Assembly: GCF_900111765.1 (NCBI RefSeq)
Contig: NZ_FOIB01000014.1
Span: 62,001-126,000 of the forward strand
Direction: 5' to 3'
Origin: Myxococcus fulvus
GTDB lineage: Bacteria; Myxococcota; Myxococcia; Myxococcales; Myxococcaceae
DNA: 64,000 nucleotides
The position numbers were made by a program, and so were the translations under genes. The notes under the pieces were generated by a model. It saw only the letters and a list, made by a program, of their open reading frames with translations, was not told where the DNA came from and searched no databases. Within the stretch, counting starts at the first letter, position 1, and each line of letters starts with the position of its first letter. Shown in pieces: positions 35,456 to 44,229 of this stretch.

Positions 35456-36073
35456 TCACCGTGGCGGCAGCGAGACACCGTGTCGCGCGAGGTCCTCGGG
35501 GGTGTTGACGTTCACCAGGGAGCGCAGCGTGGGGTCCACCGCGCGCAGTGCGCTCTCGGGCAACACCCGGGAGCGGAAGCGCGAGAGCAACAGGCGCAGG
35601 GACGGGTCCTCCGCGAGCAGGGCTCGCCAATGGGGGGCCAGCTCGGCGCGGTACACGGCGAGGAGCGGCTCCATCCGCCCCTCGGCCTCGAAGCACACCG
35701 CGTCCACGTCCTCGCCGCGCGCGTCGAGCAGCACACGGAGAGACTCCAGCGACACGAAGGGCATGTCGCACGCCACGGTGACGACCCAGCGCGTGCGCGA
35801 CGCGGTCAGCGCCGCGTGCACACCGCCGGGAGCACCCTTGTCGGGGACCGGGTCCGCCACCGTGCGCAGTGCATGGCCCGCGTAGGGGGCGGGTGCGTTC
35901 GCCACCAGGAGCACGTCGCCAAAGTGGGGGGACAGCGCGAGCTGCCGTGCCAGCACGGTGCGCCCCTCGACCTGCAGCAGTCCCTTGGGCACTCCCGACA
36001 AGCGACGGCCCTGGCCGCCCGCGATGATGGCGAGCGTCACATCCGGGAACTCGGTGCCGTGGCGGGGGTCCAT
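35456..36073 (-). CDS. mobA: Molybdenum cofactor guanylyltransferase
   Basis: The 205-residue enzyme attaches GMP to molybdopterin to form the bis-MGD cofactor. It has the nucleotide-binding signature IIAGGQGRRLSGVPKGLL (residues 14-31, family LAGGxSxRMGxDK), VADPVPDKGAPGGVHAAL, and the metal-binding CDMPFVS. The ATG at 36073 gives a normal length; the longer open frame to 36253 lacks coding character. It is divergent from moeA and the mobB-fdhD fusion, forming a compact Mo-cofactor block. Confidence 0.92.
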   Translation of the reverse strand: MDPRHGTEFPDVTLAIIAGGQGRRLSGVPKGLLQVEGRTVLARQLALSPHFGDVLLVANAPAPYAGHALRTVADPVPDKGAPGGVHAALTASRTRWVVTVACDMPFVSLESLRVLLDARGEDVDAVCFEAEGRMEPLLAVYRAELAPHWRALLAEDPSLRLLLSRFRSRVLPESALRAVDPTLRSLVNVNTPEDLARHGVSLPPR

Positions 36074-36232
36074 GACGAGGGCTCGCGTCCACCGGAAGAC
36101 CGTGGGGCCAGCGCGGCCGGAGCATGGCATACTGGATGACGCACCGGCCCACGTCGTGTCCGGCAAGCGGGCAACCGTCGCGGGGTACGATGGACAAGGC
36201 GCCGCTCCCTCGACGTAGTCTGCGCCGCGTCG

Positions 36233-37495
36233 ATGCCGCTCACGTCCCTTCACACCGCCCGGCAGGCCGCGCTCGAAGCCCTCTCACCGACGGCCGCCGA
36301 GTCCGTGTCCCTGCTCGACGCCCAAGGCCGCTTCCTGGCCGAGGACGTCCGGGCGGTGCGCTCGCTCCCCGGCTGCGACAACTCCGCGATGGACGGTTGG
36401 GCCGTGCGCGCCGAGGAGACTCGGGGCGCCAACCGGGACCGGCCCGTGCGGCTCCGGGTCGTCGACACCGTCTACGCGGGCGCCCTGCCCTCACGCTCGC
36501 TCCAGCCCGGAGAGGCGGCCCGCGTCTTCACCGGCGCGCCGATTCCCTCCGGCGCCGATGCCGTCATCCGACAAGAAGCCGCGCGCGCGACCGAGGACGG
36601 TCGCCACGTGGACCTCTTCATCACCGTCCCCCCGGGCAATGACATCCGTCGCACGGGCGAAGAGGTGCTCGCGGGCACGCTCCTGTTCAGCGCGGGTCAG
36701 CGCTTGAGCGCGTCGGTGCTCGGAGTGCTCGCGTCACAGGGGGAGACCCACGTGCGCGTGAGGTCCGCGCCGCGTGTGGCGGTGCTCGCGACGGGTGATG
36801 AGCTCATCCGCCCGGGACAGCCCGCGCTCTCGCATCAGGTGTACGAGAGCAACTTGATTCTGATAGCGGCGCTCGCTCGCGAGGCTGGCGCGGACGTGCG
36901 TCACCTCTCCCGCGCCCGTGATGACGAGCAGGCGCTGCGTGAGTCCATCGAGCACCTCGCGCCGCAGGTCGATGTGCTCGTGACCACGGGCGGGGCCTCG
37001 GTGGGAGACAAGGACCACGTCAAACGGGTGCTCACGCGCCTGGGCGCGCGCTTCCTCGTGGACGGCGTGGCGCTCAAGCCGGGCAAGCCCGTTGCGGTAG
37101 CGAAGTTCGGCAACACCGCCGTCGTCGTGCTGCCGGGAAATCCGGGCGCGGCGAGCGTCGCGTTCGACCAGCTCGCACGGCCTCTGCTGCTCAAGCACCA
37201 GGGAGTCCTCGAGACGCGCCGCCGCGTCCGCGCGCGCCTGTCCGAGCCGCGTCACAAGCAGGCGGGCCTCACGTACCTCATCACCGCCCTGCTCGAGTAC
37301 GACGACATGGGCGCCCGAGCGGTGCTGCGCCCCCAGGGCGCCGGCCAGATTCTCCAGAACGTCCAGGCGGATGGCTGGGCCATCCTCCCTCCAGGCCAGG
37401 CCGACTTCGCCCAGGGAGACCTGGTCGAAGTGGAGCTGTTCGACCGCCCCTCGCATGTCGCCGTCGATGCCAACAGCGAGGGCCCTCGCGCATGA
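36233..37495 (+). CDS. moeA: Molybdopterin molybdenumtransferase
   Basis: The 420-residue enzyme inserts molybdate into adenylated molybdopterin. The MoeA blocks are present: LPGCDNSAMDGWAVRA (about residues 45-60), FTGAPIPSGADAVIRQE, GNDIRRTGEEV, LATGDELIRPGQP, YESNLILIAAL, TTGGASVGDKDHVK, VALKPGKPVAVAKFG and VLPGNPGAASVAFDQL. All domains I-IV are intact and the length is normal. Its stop overlaps the start of the mobB-fdhD gene by 4 bp, so they form one operon. Confidence 0.95.
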   Translation: MPLTSLHTARQAALEALSPTAAESVSLLDAQGRFLAEDVRAVRSLPGCDNSAMDGWAVRAEETRGANRDRPVRLRVVDTVYAGALPSRSLQPGEAARVFTGAPIPSGADAVIRQEAARATEDGRHVDLFITVPPGNDIRRTGEEVLAGTLLFSAGQRLSASVLGVLASQGETHVRVRSAPRVAVLATGDELIRPGQPALSHQVYESNLILIAALAREAGADVRHLSRARDDEQALRESIEHLAPQVDVLVTTGGASVGDKDHVKRVLTRLGARFLVDGVALKPGKPVAVAKFGNTAVVVLPGNPGAASVAFDQLARPLLLKHQGVLETRRRVRARLSEPRHKQAGLTYLITALLEYDDMGARAVLRPQGAGQILQNVQADGWAILPPGQADFAQGDLVEVELFDRPSHVAVDANSEGPRA

Positions 37496-38844
37496 GCCGC
37501 GTCCCCGCCGTGAGCATCATCGGCTGGTCCGGCGCCGGGAAGACGACGCTCCTCGCGCGTCTGCTCCCGGAGCTCGCCTCGCGAGGCCTGCGCGTCGCCG
37601 CCGTGAAGCACTCCTCCGACGCGCACCCGCTCCACCGCCCCGGCAGTGACACCGCGCGCTTCCAGCAAGCTGGCGCCGTGCTCACCGGCTTCGCCACTCC
37701 CGAAGGCGTCCAGCTCACCCACGACCAGGCCCCCGCGGACAGCCTGCCCACGCTCCTCTCCCGCCTCGTCGGACGCCTGGACCTCGCCCTCGTCGAGGGC
37801 TGGAAGGACGGCCCCCTGCCCAAGCTCGAGGTCTGGCGCGAGGGACTCGGCCCACCCCTGGCTCTGTCACGGCCCGAGGTCCTCGCGCTGATCACCGACT
37901 CGCCCCCCCCGAGTCCCACGAGCCCACGCATCCTCTCCCCCGAGGACATCGGCGCCATCGCCGACACCCTCCTCGAACACCTGCGCCCGCCCCGTCCCGC
38001 GCCCCTCTCCCCCGCCGACGCGCGCGGCGTCGCCTCCAAGCCCGTGCGTCGCTGGAACGGCGCCGCCCTCCAGCCCCCCGAGGACGACTCCCTCGCCGTC
38101 GAAGAGCCGCTCGAGATACGCGTGAATGGCGAATCACTCGTCACCACCATGCGCACCCCCGGACACGACCGCGAACTCGCCGTGGGCTTCCTCCTCGCCG
38201 AGGGCCTCATCCGGGGCGCGGATGACCTGGGCACCCTCGCCCACTGCGGGCGCCCCGGAGAGGAAGGCTGGGGAAACGTGCTCGAAGTCACGCCCGCCCC
38301 AGGCGTCTTCCTCGACCCGGAGCCCTTGCGCGCCACCCGTCGTGGAACTCTCACAACCTCAGCATGTGGAGTGTGCGGACGACGCAGCGTCGAGGACCTG
38401 CTCACCGGCTGCACACCCCTGCCACCAGGGCCCGTGCTCTCCCCCTCCGCCGTGGCCCGCGCCACCGAGCGCCTGCGCGACGTGCAGCGCAACTTCGCCC
38501 GCACCGGAGGCGTCCACGCCGCCGCCGCGCTCGACACCGAAGGGCGCCTGCTCGCCGCCTTCGAGGACGTGGGCCGACACAACGCCGTGGACAAAGTGGT
38601 CGGCGCGCTCGTCCTCGCCCCCGATTTGACGCGTCAGCCCGTGCTCCTCGCCGTGAGCGGACGCGTCAGCTTCGAAATCATCCAGAAGGCCGTCCGCGCC
38701 CGAATCCCTGTCGTCGCGGGGGTTTCCGCGGCCACCACCCTGTCCGTGGACCTGGCCCTGCGTTCCGGCGTGACGCTGGCCACGTTCGTCCGGGACGGCC
38801 GCTTCAACGTCCACTCCCACGCGGAACGCCTGGCCGGCGCATAA
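37492..38844 (+). CDS. MobB-FdhD fusion protein
   Basis: The 450-residue product joins two Mo-cofactor proteins. Residues 1-165 are MobB, with a P-loop GWSGAGKTTLL and the VAAVKHSSDAHPLHRPGSDT and VEGWKDGPLPKLEVWR blocks. Residues 185-450 are FdhD: AVEEPLEIRVNGESL, the catalytic sulfur-carrier motif SACGVCGRR (Cys292 and Cys295), FEDVGRHNAVDKVVGAL and VSGRVSFEIIQKAV. MobB aids MobA, and FdhD transfers sulfur to bis-MGD of formate dehydrogenase. The fusion suggests coupled nucleotide attachment and sulfuration. The linker (165-185) is Pro-rich. No formate dehydrogenase gene is nearby. Confidence 0.93.
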   Translation: MSRVPAVSIIGWSGAGKTTLLARLLPELASRGLRVAAVKHSSDAHPLHRPGSDTARFQQAGAVLTGFATPEGVQLTHDQAPADSLPTLLSRLVGRLDLALVEGWKDGPLPKLEVWREGLGPPLALSRPEVLALITDSPPPSPTSPRILSPEDIGAIADTLLEHLRPPRPAPLSPADARGVASKPVRRWNGAALQPPEDDSLAVEEPLEIRVNGESLVTTMRTPGHDRELAVGFLLAEGLIRGADDLGTLAHCGRPGEEGWGNVLEVTPAPGVFLDPEPLRATRRGTLTTSACGVCGRRSVEDLLTGCTPLPPGPVLSPSAVARATERLRDVQRNFARTGGVHAAAALDTEGRLLAAFEDVGRHNAVDKVVGALVLAPDLTRQPVLLAVSGRVSFEIIQKAVRARIPVVAGVSAATTLSVDLALRSGVTLATFVRDGRFNVHSHAERLAGA

Positions 38845-38857
38845 ACCCATGAAATCC

Positions 38858-38873
38858 TGGCACCCGGCCCGCA
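38858..38873 (+). promoter_or_regulatory. Possible sigma-54 promoter for eps genes
   Basis: TGGCACCCGGCCCGCA matches the -24/-12 consensus TGGCACrNNNNTTGCW in TGGCAC and GCA, with exactly 10 bp between GG and GC; the TT before GC is CC. It lies about 320 bp before epsZ, leaving room for a long 5-prime UTR. The match could be chance in GC-rich DNA. Confidence 0.35.
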
Positions 38874-38948
38874 TGCATCCAGTGCCCCCACCACGGACGT
38901 ACCCCTCCACGTCAGACCGGCACCGTAGATGCAGTATCCCGCATGGAC

Positions 38949-38973
38949 TCCTTCGCAGCGGGGAAGCGAAGGA
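38949..38973. promoter_or_regulatory. 8-bp inverted repeat upstream of epsZ
   Basis: TCCTTCGC (38949-38956) pairs exactly with GCGAAGGA (38966-38973) around a 9-nt spacer, and the similarity extends outward imperfectly (ATGGACTCC against GGAACCCAT). It is a candidate operator or RNA hairpin in the eps leader. Confidence 0.45.
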
Positions 38974-39091
38974 ACCCATCCCGGTGTTCGCTGGGACCCC
39001 GTGAGATGCGACGAGAGTCGGATGATCCAAAGATTTCACACCATGTCACGTCTTACTCACGGTGCGGGGGGTTGCAACGCGCCGCACAAGC

Positions 39092-39178
39092 ATGGCAAAA
39101 AGCAGTTCTTTCCGACTTGAAGATTTTCAGCCTCAACGGCAGCCTCTATCTGGACTGAACGCTCGGTCGAGCAGGTAG
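39092..39178 (+). CDS. Possible 28-residue leader peptide
   Basis: An ATG frame encodes 28 residues starting MAKSSSFRLEDFQPQRQPL and stops at 39178, 15 bp before the epsZ start. The codon use is not biased to GC like the real genes and there is no strong ribosome binding site, so this may be only untranslated leader sequence. Confidence 0.2.
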   Translation: MAKSSSFRLEDFQPQRQPLSGLNARSSR

Positions 39179-39193
39179 AGGGGGGTGGACACG

Positions 39194-40678
39194 ATGAGCA
39201 GCGCAAGTACTGGTGCGGCGGTCGGTGCTCCTGGGTCGGCATCCGCTCAGGGCAACATGGGGGTCGTCGCGGCGGAAGAGCTGGTTCCGGGGCCGAAGCT
39301 GGCGCCTGGCTTCGCGGCGAAGCTGAACCTGACGGTGGACCTGGTCCTGATGACGGTGGTGCTGACGGCCTCGGCGTGGCTGGACGGCCAGCTGGGCGCG
39401 GAGCCCGGATGGTTCCTGCCCGCCGTCGTGCTCGCGTCGCTGGTGGTGTGGATCATCACCGGCACGGCCCTGTGTCTTTACGACTCGCGCTTCGCCGAGC
39501 GCAGCCGGCTGGACCACGTCGCGCTGGTGTCGGTGACGACGCTCGCCGTGGTGACGGTGCTCGCGGTGGCGAACCTGGCCCTGCCGGAGACCCTGAAGGT
39601 CCCGGGCCTGGCGCCCCTGCTCATCCTGTTCTGGCCGGTGGCGCTGCTGCTGCGCCTGTTCGTCTTCCGTCCGGTGGCGGCGCAGGAGCGCCCCATGGAC
39701 GCGGTGCTCATCGTCGGCACGGGGGCCATGGGCCGCTACTCCGGTGAGGACCTGACGCGCCGCGGCCGCCGGCAGATCCTGGGCTACGTGCGCTTCCACG
39801 ACGACACGGGCTCCATCGGCGAGCTGCCCTCGAAGGTGCTCGGCACGGTGGATGACCTGGAGCACATCCTGCGCAACACGGCGGTGGACGAGGTCTACAT
39901 CGCCGGCAACACGCTCAAGCAGGGCGAGGCGATGCAGGCCGCCATCAAGCTGGCCGAGCGCTTCGGCGTGCCCTTCGCGCTGCCCGCGCACACCTTCCGC
40001 CTGGACCGCGCGCGCCCCGTCGACAGCCGCGCCGTGGCGGACGGCTTCCTGCACTTCGCGGCGGTGAGCCCCAAGCCGCACCAGATGGCGATGAAGCGCC
40101 TGTTCGACATCTGCGTGTCCGCGGTGGCGCTGTGGATGCTCCTGCCGCTGCTCGGCTTCGTGGCGCTGATGGTGAAGCTCACGTCGAAGGGGCCCATCTT
40201 CTTCAAGCAGTACCGCGTCGGGCAGAACGGCAAGCCGTTCTACATGCTCAAGTTCCGCTCCATGGTGGTGAACGCGGAGGAGCTCAAGGAGAAGCTGGCC
40301 ACGCTCAACGAGCAGTCGGGCCCGGTCTTCAAGATGAAGAACGACCCGCGAATCACGGGCATCGGCCGCTTCATCCGCAAGTTCTCCATCGACGAGCTGC
40401 CCCAGTTCATCAACGTGCTGCGCGGGGAGATGAGCATCGTCGGTCCGCGGCCGCCGGTGCCCAGCGAGGTGGCCAAGTACGAGACGTGGCAGCGCCGCCG
40501 GCTGTCGGTGCGCCCGGGCCTGACGTGCATCTGGCAGGTCTCCGGCCGCAACCAGATTTCCTTCGAGGAGTGGATGTACCTGGACATGCAGTACATCGAC
40601 CACTGGACGCTGACGAGCGACCTGCGCCTGCTGCTGCAGACGGTGCCGGTGGTCATCACGGGTCGCGGGGCCAGCTAG
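39194..40678 (+). CDS. epsZ: Polyprenyl-phosphate sugar phosphotransferase starting EPS synthesis
   Basis: The 494-residue product is a WbaP/WcaJ-type initiating transferase that loads the first sugar-phosphate onto undecaprenyl phosphate. Four N-terminal membrane helices (about 35-145) and a Rossmann-like CoA-binding fold (about 165-290) precede a fifth helix (MKRLFDICVSAVALWMLLPL) and the catalytic domain: FFKQYRVGQNGKPFYMLKFR, FIRKFSIDELPQFINVLRGE, MSIVGPRPPVPSEV and RPGLTCIWQVSGRNQISFEE. By content and position it matches M. xanthus EpsZ. The ATG at 39194 has an AGAGGGGGG sequence upstream; a GTG lies at 39185. Confidence 0.92.
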   Translation: MSSASTGAAVGAPGSASAQGNMGVVAAEELVPGPKLAPGFAAKLNLTVDLVLMTVVLTASAWLDGQLGAEPGWFLPAVVLASLVVWIITGTALCLYDSRFAERSRLDHVALVSVTTLAVVTVLAVANLALPETLKVPGLAPLLILFWPVALLLRLFVFRPVAAQERPMDAVLIVGTGAMGRYSGEDLTRRGRRQILGYVRFHDDTGSIGELPSKVLGTVDDLEHILRNTAVDEVYIAGNTLKQGEAMQAAIKLAERFGVPFALPAHTFRLDRARPVDSRAVADGFLHFAAVSPKPHQMAMKRLFDICVSAVALWMLLPLLGFVALMVKLTSKGPIFFKQYRVGQNGKPFYMLKFRSMVVNAEELKEKLATLNEQSGPVFKMKNDPRITGIGRFIRKFSIDELPQFINVLRGEMSIVGPRPPVPSEVAKYETWQRRRLSVRPGLTCIWQVSGRNQISFEEWMYLDMQYIDHWTLTSDLRLLLQTVPVVITGRGAS

Positions 40679-40788
40679 GCTTCCAGGCGACCTGACTTCC
40701 CGCGGGGGTGGCATTGACGTGCCGCCCCCGCTCGTCTTCTATGCACCCGGGCCGTCCGGCCGACGCCGGGAGCGCCCGACTCCCCACC

Positions 40789-42339
40789 GTGACTACCCAC
40801 AGCGAATCCTCTCAGCAAACCGCCCAGGAGCATGAGCGCTCCCACGAGGCGATGGGCGCGGTGCGCAACGGCCTGCAGCTCGGCGGCTCGCTGCTGGTGA
40901 CGTACGCCATCGCCTTCGGCATCCGTCCGCTGCTGACGCACTACCTGTCGCCAGAGGCCTTCGGGCGCTTCAACTGGGCGGACAGCTTCTCCGCCATCTT
41001 CTTCATCGCCACGAACCTGGGCCTGGAGATGTACATCCGCAAGGAGGTGTCGCGACGGCCGGAGCACGCCAGCGACTTCTTCGGCGCCTCCATGCTGCTG
41101 CGGCTCATCCTCACCGTCGTCCTGATGGGCGCGCTGTCGCTCGTCATGGCGTGGCGCCAGGACCCGCCGGAGATGCGCGCGCTGGTGTACGTGTTCGGCG
41201 TCGCGCAGCTGCTCGTCATGTGCAACGCGTCCATGGCGGCGCTGCTGCACGCCAAGGGCAAGGTCGCGGGGCTGTCCATCTCCAACGTCGTCACCAAGGT
41301 GGTGTGGGGCGGCGGCCTGCTCGCGGTGGGTGTGCTGGGGTTGCCCCTGCCGTGGCTCGCGGTGCCCGTCGTGGCGTCGGAGGCCATCAAGCTGGGCATC
41401 GGCTGGTACCTGGCGCGCGTGCACATGGGCCTGGTGTTCCGCGTGGACTTCCCCGCCACGTGGAAGGTGTGCAAGGCGGGCCTGCCGTACTTCCTCACCG
41501 CCGCGGCGCTCGCCACCAACGGGCGGCTGGACATCATGATTCTGGGGATGCTCGGCAGCCACGAGGAGGTGGGTTGGTACTCCGCCGCGTGGAGCATCTC
41601 CAACGTCACCTTCGCGCTGAACCCCGTCATGGGCTGGGTGCTGTTGCCGCTGATGTCGCGCGCCGCCGCGCGCTCGGAGGACGAGGTCAGCGCCATCGCC
41701 CGTCGCGCGCTCGAGGGGACGCTCGCCGTCACGGTGCCCATGATGATGCTCATCGTGATGGGCGCGCCGCTGTGGATTGGCCTCCTGGGCCGCGACTACT
41801 CGCTGGCCGTCAACCTGCTGCGCCTGCAGTCGCCGCTGTTCGTGCTCGCGTTCGTGACGATGACGTGCGGCGCGTGGCTCACGATGACGAACCGCGAGTG
41901 GTGGGTGACGGGCACCAGCATCTTCGGCAGCCTGTTGCTCAACCCGCTGCTCAACCTGCTGCTCGTGCCCCGGCTGTACGCGAAGTATGGCGACGGCGGC
42001 GGCGCGGCGGGCACGGCGATTTCGCTGCTGCTGATGGAGGTGGTCATCACCATCATCATGCTCGGCCGCATGGGCCGCTCCGCGGTGGACCGCCGGCTGC
42101 TCGTGCGCGTGGCGAAGACGGCGGTGGTGTGCGTGGCCATCGTCGCGCTGGACCGCACGGTGCTCGCGCCGCTGTCCGACTGGCCGCGGCTCATCGTCGA
42201 GGCCTCGTTGTACGTCGTGGGTGTGCTGGCGCTCGGCGCGGTGAAGCCGGGCGAGGTGCTCGCGGTGGTGAAGCTGGCGCGCCGCCGAGGCGACCCCCAA
42301 CCGGAGCCGGCCGTCGTGGCCGTCGCTCCCGCGCCCTGA
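40789..42339 (+). CDS. wzxX: Wzx-type polysaccharide flippase
   Basis: The product (about 516 residues from this start) has 12-14 transmembrane helices of the MATE/PST superfamily. It would flip lipid-linked EPS repeat units to the periplasm. Typical segments are LPYFLTAAALATNGRLDIMI and EVGWYSAAWSISNVTFALNP. The N-terminus is uncertain: GTG starts at 40708 and 40789 and ATG at 40741 and 40852 are in frame. I chose 40789 because the upstream residues are low-complexity and helix 1 begins about 30 residues later. Position and type match M. xanthus WzxX. Confidence 0.88.
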   Translation: MTTHSESSQQTAQEHERSHEAMGAVRNGLQLGGSLLVTYAIAFGIRPLLTHYLSPEAFGRFNWADSFSAIFFIATNLGLEMYIRKEVSRRPEHASDFFGASMLLRLILTVVLMGALSLVMAWRQDPPEMRALVYVFGVAQLLVMCNASMAALLHAKGKVAGLSISNVVTKVVWGGGLLAVGVLGLPLPWLAVPVVASEAIKLGIGWYLARVHMGLVFRVDFPATWKVCKAGLPYFLTAAALATNGRLDIMILGMLGSHEEVGWYSAAWSISNVTFALNPVMGWVLLPLMSRAAARSEDEVSAIARRALEGTLAVTVPMMMLIVMGAPLWIGLLGRDYSLAVNLLRLQSPLFVLAFVTMTCGAWLTMTNREWWVTGTSIFGSLLLNPLLNLLLVPRLYAKYGDGGGAAGTAISLLLMEVVITIIMLGRMGRSAVDRRLLVRVAKTAVVCVAIVALDRTVLAPLSDWPRLIVEASLYVVGVLALGAVKPGEVLAVVKLARRRGDPQPEPAVVAVAPAP

Positions 42340-42348
42340 AGGAGCCCC

Positions 42349-42978
42349 ATGCCCTCCCCGCTCCGCTCCCTGCTCCGCCCGGCCTCACGCGTGCTCACCG
42401 CCGCCGCGCTGGTGCTCGTGGCCTCCGGCTGCACGGGGCTCGGCAAGTACACCTGGGTGGACGAGTACCAGGAGAAGCCGCCCCCGCTGGACGCCAGCTA
42501 CCGCATCGCCGCGGGCGACCTGCTCAACATCCGCGTGTGGAACCAGGAGTCGCTCACCACGCAGGCGCGCGTGCGCGATGACGGGCGCATCAGCCTGCTG
42601 TTCCTGGACGACGTGGAGGCCGCGGGCCACAGCCCGGCCATGCTGTCGCAGCAAATCCAGACGCGGCTGAAGGACTACATCAACCACCCCGTCGTCACGG
42701 TGGCGCTGGAGATGCCGCGCCCCATCAAGGTGACCATGGTGGGCGAGGTCAACCGCATCGGTCCGCTGGAAATCGACGTGGGCGCCAGCCTGCTGCAGGC
42801 CCTGGCCGGCGCGGGCGGCTTCACCGAGTACGCGCACAAGGACCGCATCTTCGTCATGCGCCAGGACGACGGACAGGCGCCCGTGCGCATCCGCTTCCGC
42901 TACCAGGACCTCATCCACGCCGAGGGGCGCGCGCCGTCGTTCCGCCTGCGCCCCGGTGACGTGGTGGTGGTGGAGTGA
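42349..42978 (+). CDS. epsY: Short Wza-type (OPX) polysaccharide export lipoprotein
   Basis: The 209-residue product has a lipobox (VLVASGCTG, Cys about residue 28), then a polysaccharide export (PES) domain YRIAAGDLLNIRVW and one SLBB domain (IKVTMVGEVNRIGPLEI to AGAGGFTEYAHKDRI). It ends right after FRLRPGDVVVVE and lacks the C-terminal amphipathic helix that forms the outer membrane pore in E. coli Wza. This short form matches M. xanthus EpsY/WzaX, where a separate beta-barrel (next gene) provides the exit. It likely forms a periplasmic ring. Confidence 0.9.
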   Translation: MPSPLRSLLRPASRVLTAAALVLVASGCTGLGKYTWVDEYQEKPPPLDASYRIAAGDLLNIRVWNQESLTTQARVRDDGRISLLFLDDVEAAGHSPAMLSQQIQTRLKDYINHPVVTVALEMPRPIKVTMVGEVNRIGPLEIDVGASLLQALAGAGGFTEYAHKDRIFVMRQDDGQAPVRIRFRYQDLIHAEGRAPSFRLRPGDVVVVE

Positions 42979-42981
42979 GCG

Positions 42982-44214
42982 GTGCTGGGGGCGGCGCTCA
43001 CCGCGATGTGGCTGGAGGTCTGTGGGGCCTCCGTCACCTACACCGCGTCGGTGCGGGTGGACTCGCGCGTGCGCTCCAACGAGGACCCCGCCGAGGATGC
43101 GCCCACCCTCGCCGCTGACACCGACTTCACGCCGATTCTCGGCCTGGAGCGGCGCGAGGGGAACACGTCGCTCCAACTGGACTACGCGCCGCGCATCAGC
43201 CTGCGCGAGGTGACGTCGCGGGCGCGCACGGAGATTCAGCACATCGGCCGCTTCGCCGCGCTCTGGCGCCCCGAGCGGGGCCTGTCCTTCCGGCTGAGCG
43301 AGGAGCTGGTGCTGGGCAGCGTGAACCTGCTCACGCTCGACGCGCTGCCCTCGCTGGACCCGGACCCCATCGACCCGGACGGCCCCATCCGGCCGCCGCA
43401 GGGCGGAGGTCCGCTGCAGCCCCTGCCCGAGGCGGACACCGTCCACTTCCTCTCCTCCGCCACCTCGCTCACCGGCGAGACGGGCTGGCTGGGGCGGCGC
43501 TGGCAGCTGTCCGGCACCACCGGCTTCACCGTGAGCGGCGGCCTGGACGGGCCCGCGCGCGAGGCGGTGCCCCTGCAGTACGGCCCGCGCCTGGACGTGT
43601 CCCTGAGCCACGCGCTGTCCCCGCTCAGCGCCATCACCACCTCGGCCGCCGCCACCTACGCGCGCTTCTCCACCGGGGCCAACAACACCGTGGTGACGCT
43701 GACGGAGAGCTGGACGGGCCGGATGACCCGCCGCACGGGCCTGGAGGCCGGCGTGGGCGCGAGCATTGTCCACACCGTGACAGCGCCCGGCGGAGTCGAG
43801 CCGGACCCGGCGCCTCGGACGGAAGTGCTCCCCAACCTGACGCTCGCGGTGGGGCACCGCATCCCCTCGCGCACGGCGGACTTCGACGGGCGGCTGGGCG
43901 TGCGCGTCTCCCCCTTCACGGACCGGCTGACGGCGCGCGTCTACCCTCGCGCGGACCTCACCGCGACGGGGACGTGGGCGCTGGGGCCTCGGGTTCGCGT
44001 GGGCACCACCGCGGGGACGGCCTTCGCGGTGGGCGGGGCCACCGGTGACAGGTTGGTGTCCGGCGGGGTGACGGCGTCCTGGATTCTCAACACCTGGATG
44101 TCGGTGGACGCGGATACCCGGGGGACGTGGAGCCGCTCGCCCGAGCTGCCGGCGGCCCGGTTCCAATGGGCGGCGGTGCTGGGCCTGTCGCTGCGGCAAA
44201 CTGGTATCCTCTGA
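42982..44214 (+). CDS. epsX: Outer membrane beta-barrel for EPS export
   Basis: The 410-residue product is rich in amphipathic strands from residue 20 to the end (TSLQLDYAPRISLREVTS, LSFRLSEELVLGSVNLLT), ending in FQWAAVLGLSLRQTGIL, and has a Pro/Asp-rich loop (residues 125-150). It begins at a GTG three bases after the epsY stop. In M. xanthus the gene at this place encodes an 18-stranded-type porin proposed to be the outer membrane exit (EpsX/WzpX) for the short OPX protein. The signal peptide is poorly formed at the N-terminus, so the start may lie elsewhere. Confidence 0.82.
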   Translation: MLGAALTAMWLEVCGASVTYTASVRVDSRVRSNEDPAEDAPTLAADTDFTPILGLERREGNTSLQLDYAPRISLREVTSRARTEIQHIGRFAALWRPERGLSFRLSEELVLGSVNLLTLDALPSLDPDPIDPDGPIRPPQGGGPLQPLPEADTVHFLSSATSLTGETGWLGRRWQLSGTTGFTVSGGLDGPAREAVPLQYGPRLDVSLSHALSPLSAITTSAAATYARFSTGANNTVVTLTESWTGRMTRRTGLEAGVGASIVHTVTAPGGVEPDPAPRTEVLPNLTLAVGHRIPSRTADFDGRLGVRVSPFTDRLTARVYPRADLTATGTWALGPRVRVGTTAGTAFAVGGATGDRLVSGGVTASWILNTWMSVDADTRGTWSRSPELPAARFQWAAVLGLSLRQTGIL

Positions 44215-44229
44215 GCCAAAGCGAAGGCC

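Larger units (their letters stand above)
38845..39193 (+). promoter_or_regulatory. Upstream region of eps locus
   Basis: This 349-bp region precedes the eps genes. It holds a sigma-54-like site (38858-38873), an inverted repeat (38949-38973) and a possible 28-codon leader frame (39092-39178). The 39000-39170 part is clearly more AT-rich than its surroundings, as expected for a promoter and 5-prime UTR. Confidence 0.5.

Noticed and set aside
39146..42300. Two long minus-strand frames opposite epsZ and the flippase gene
   Set aside because: Both are mirrors of strongly conserved plus-strand genes in GC-rich DNA.
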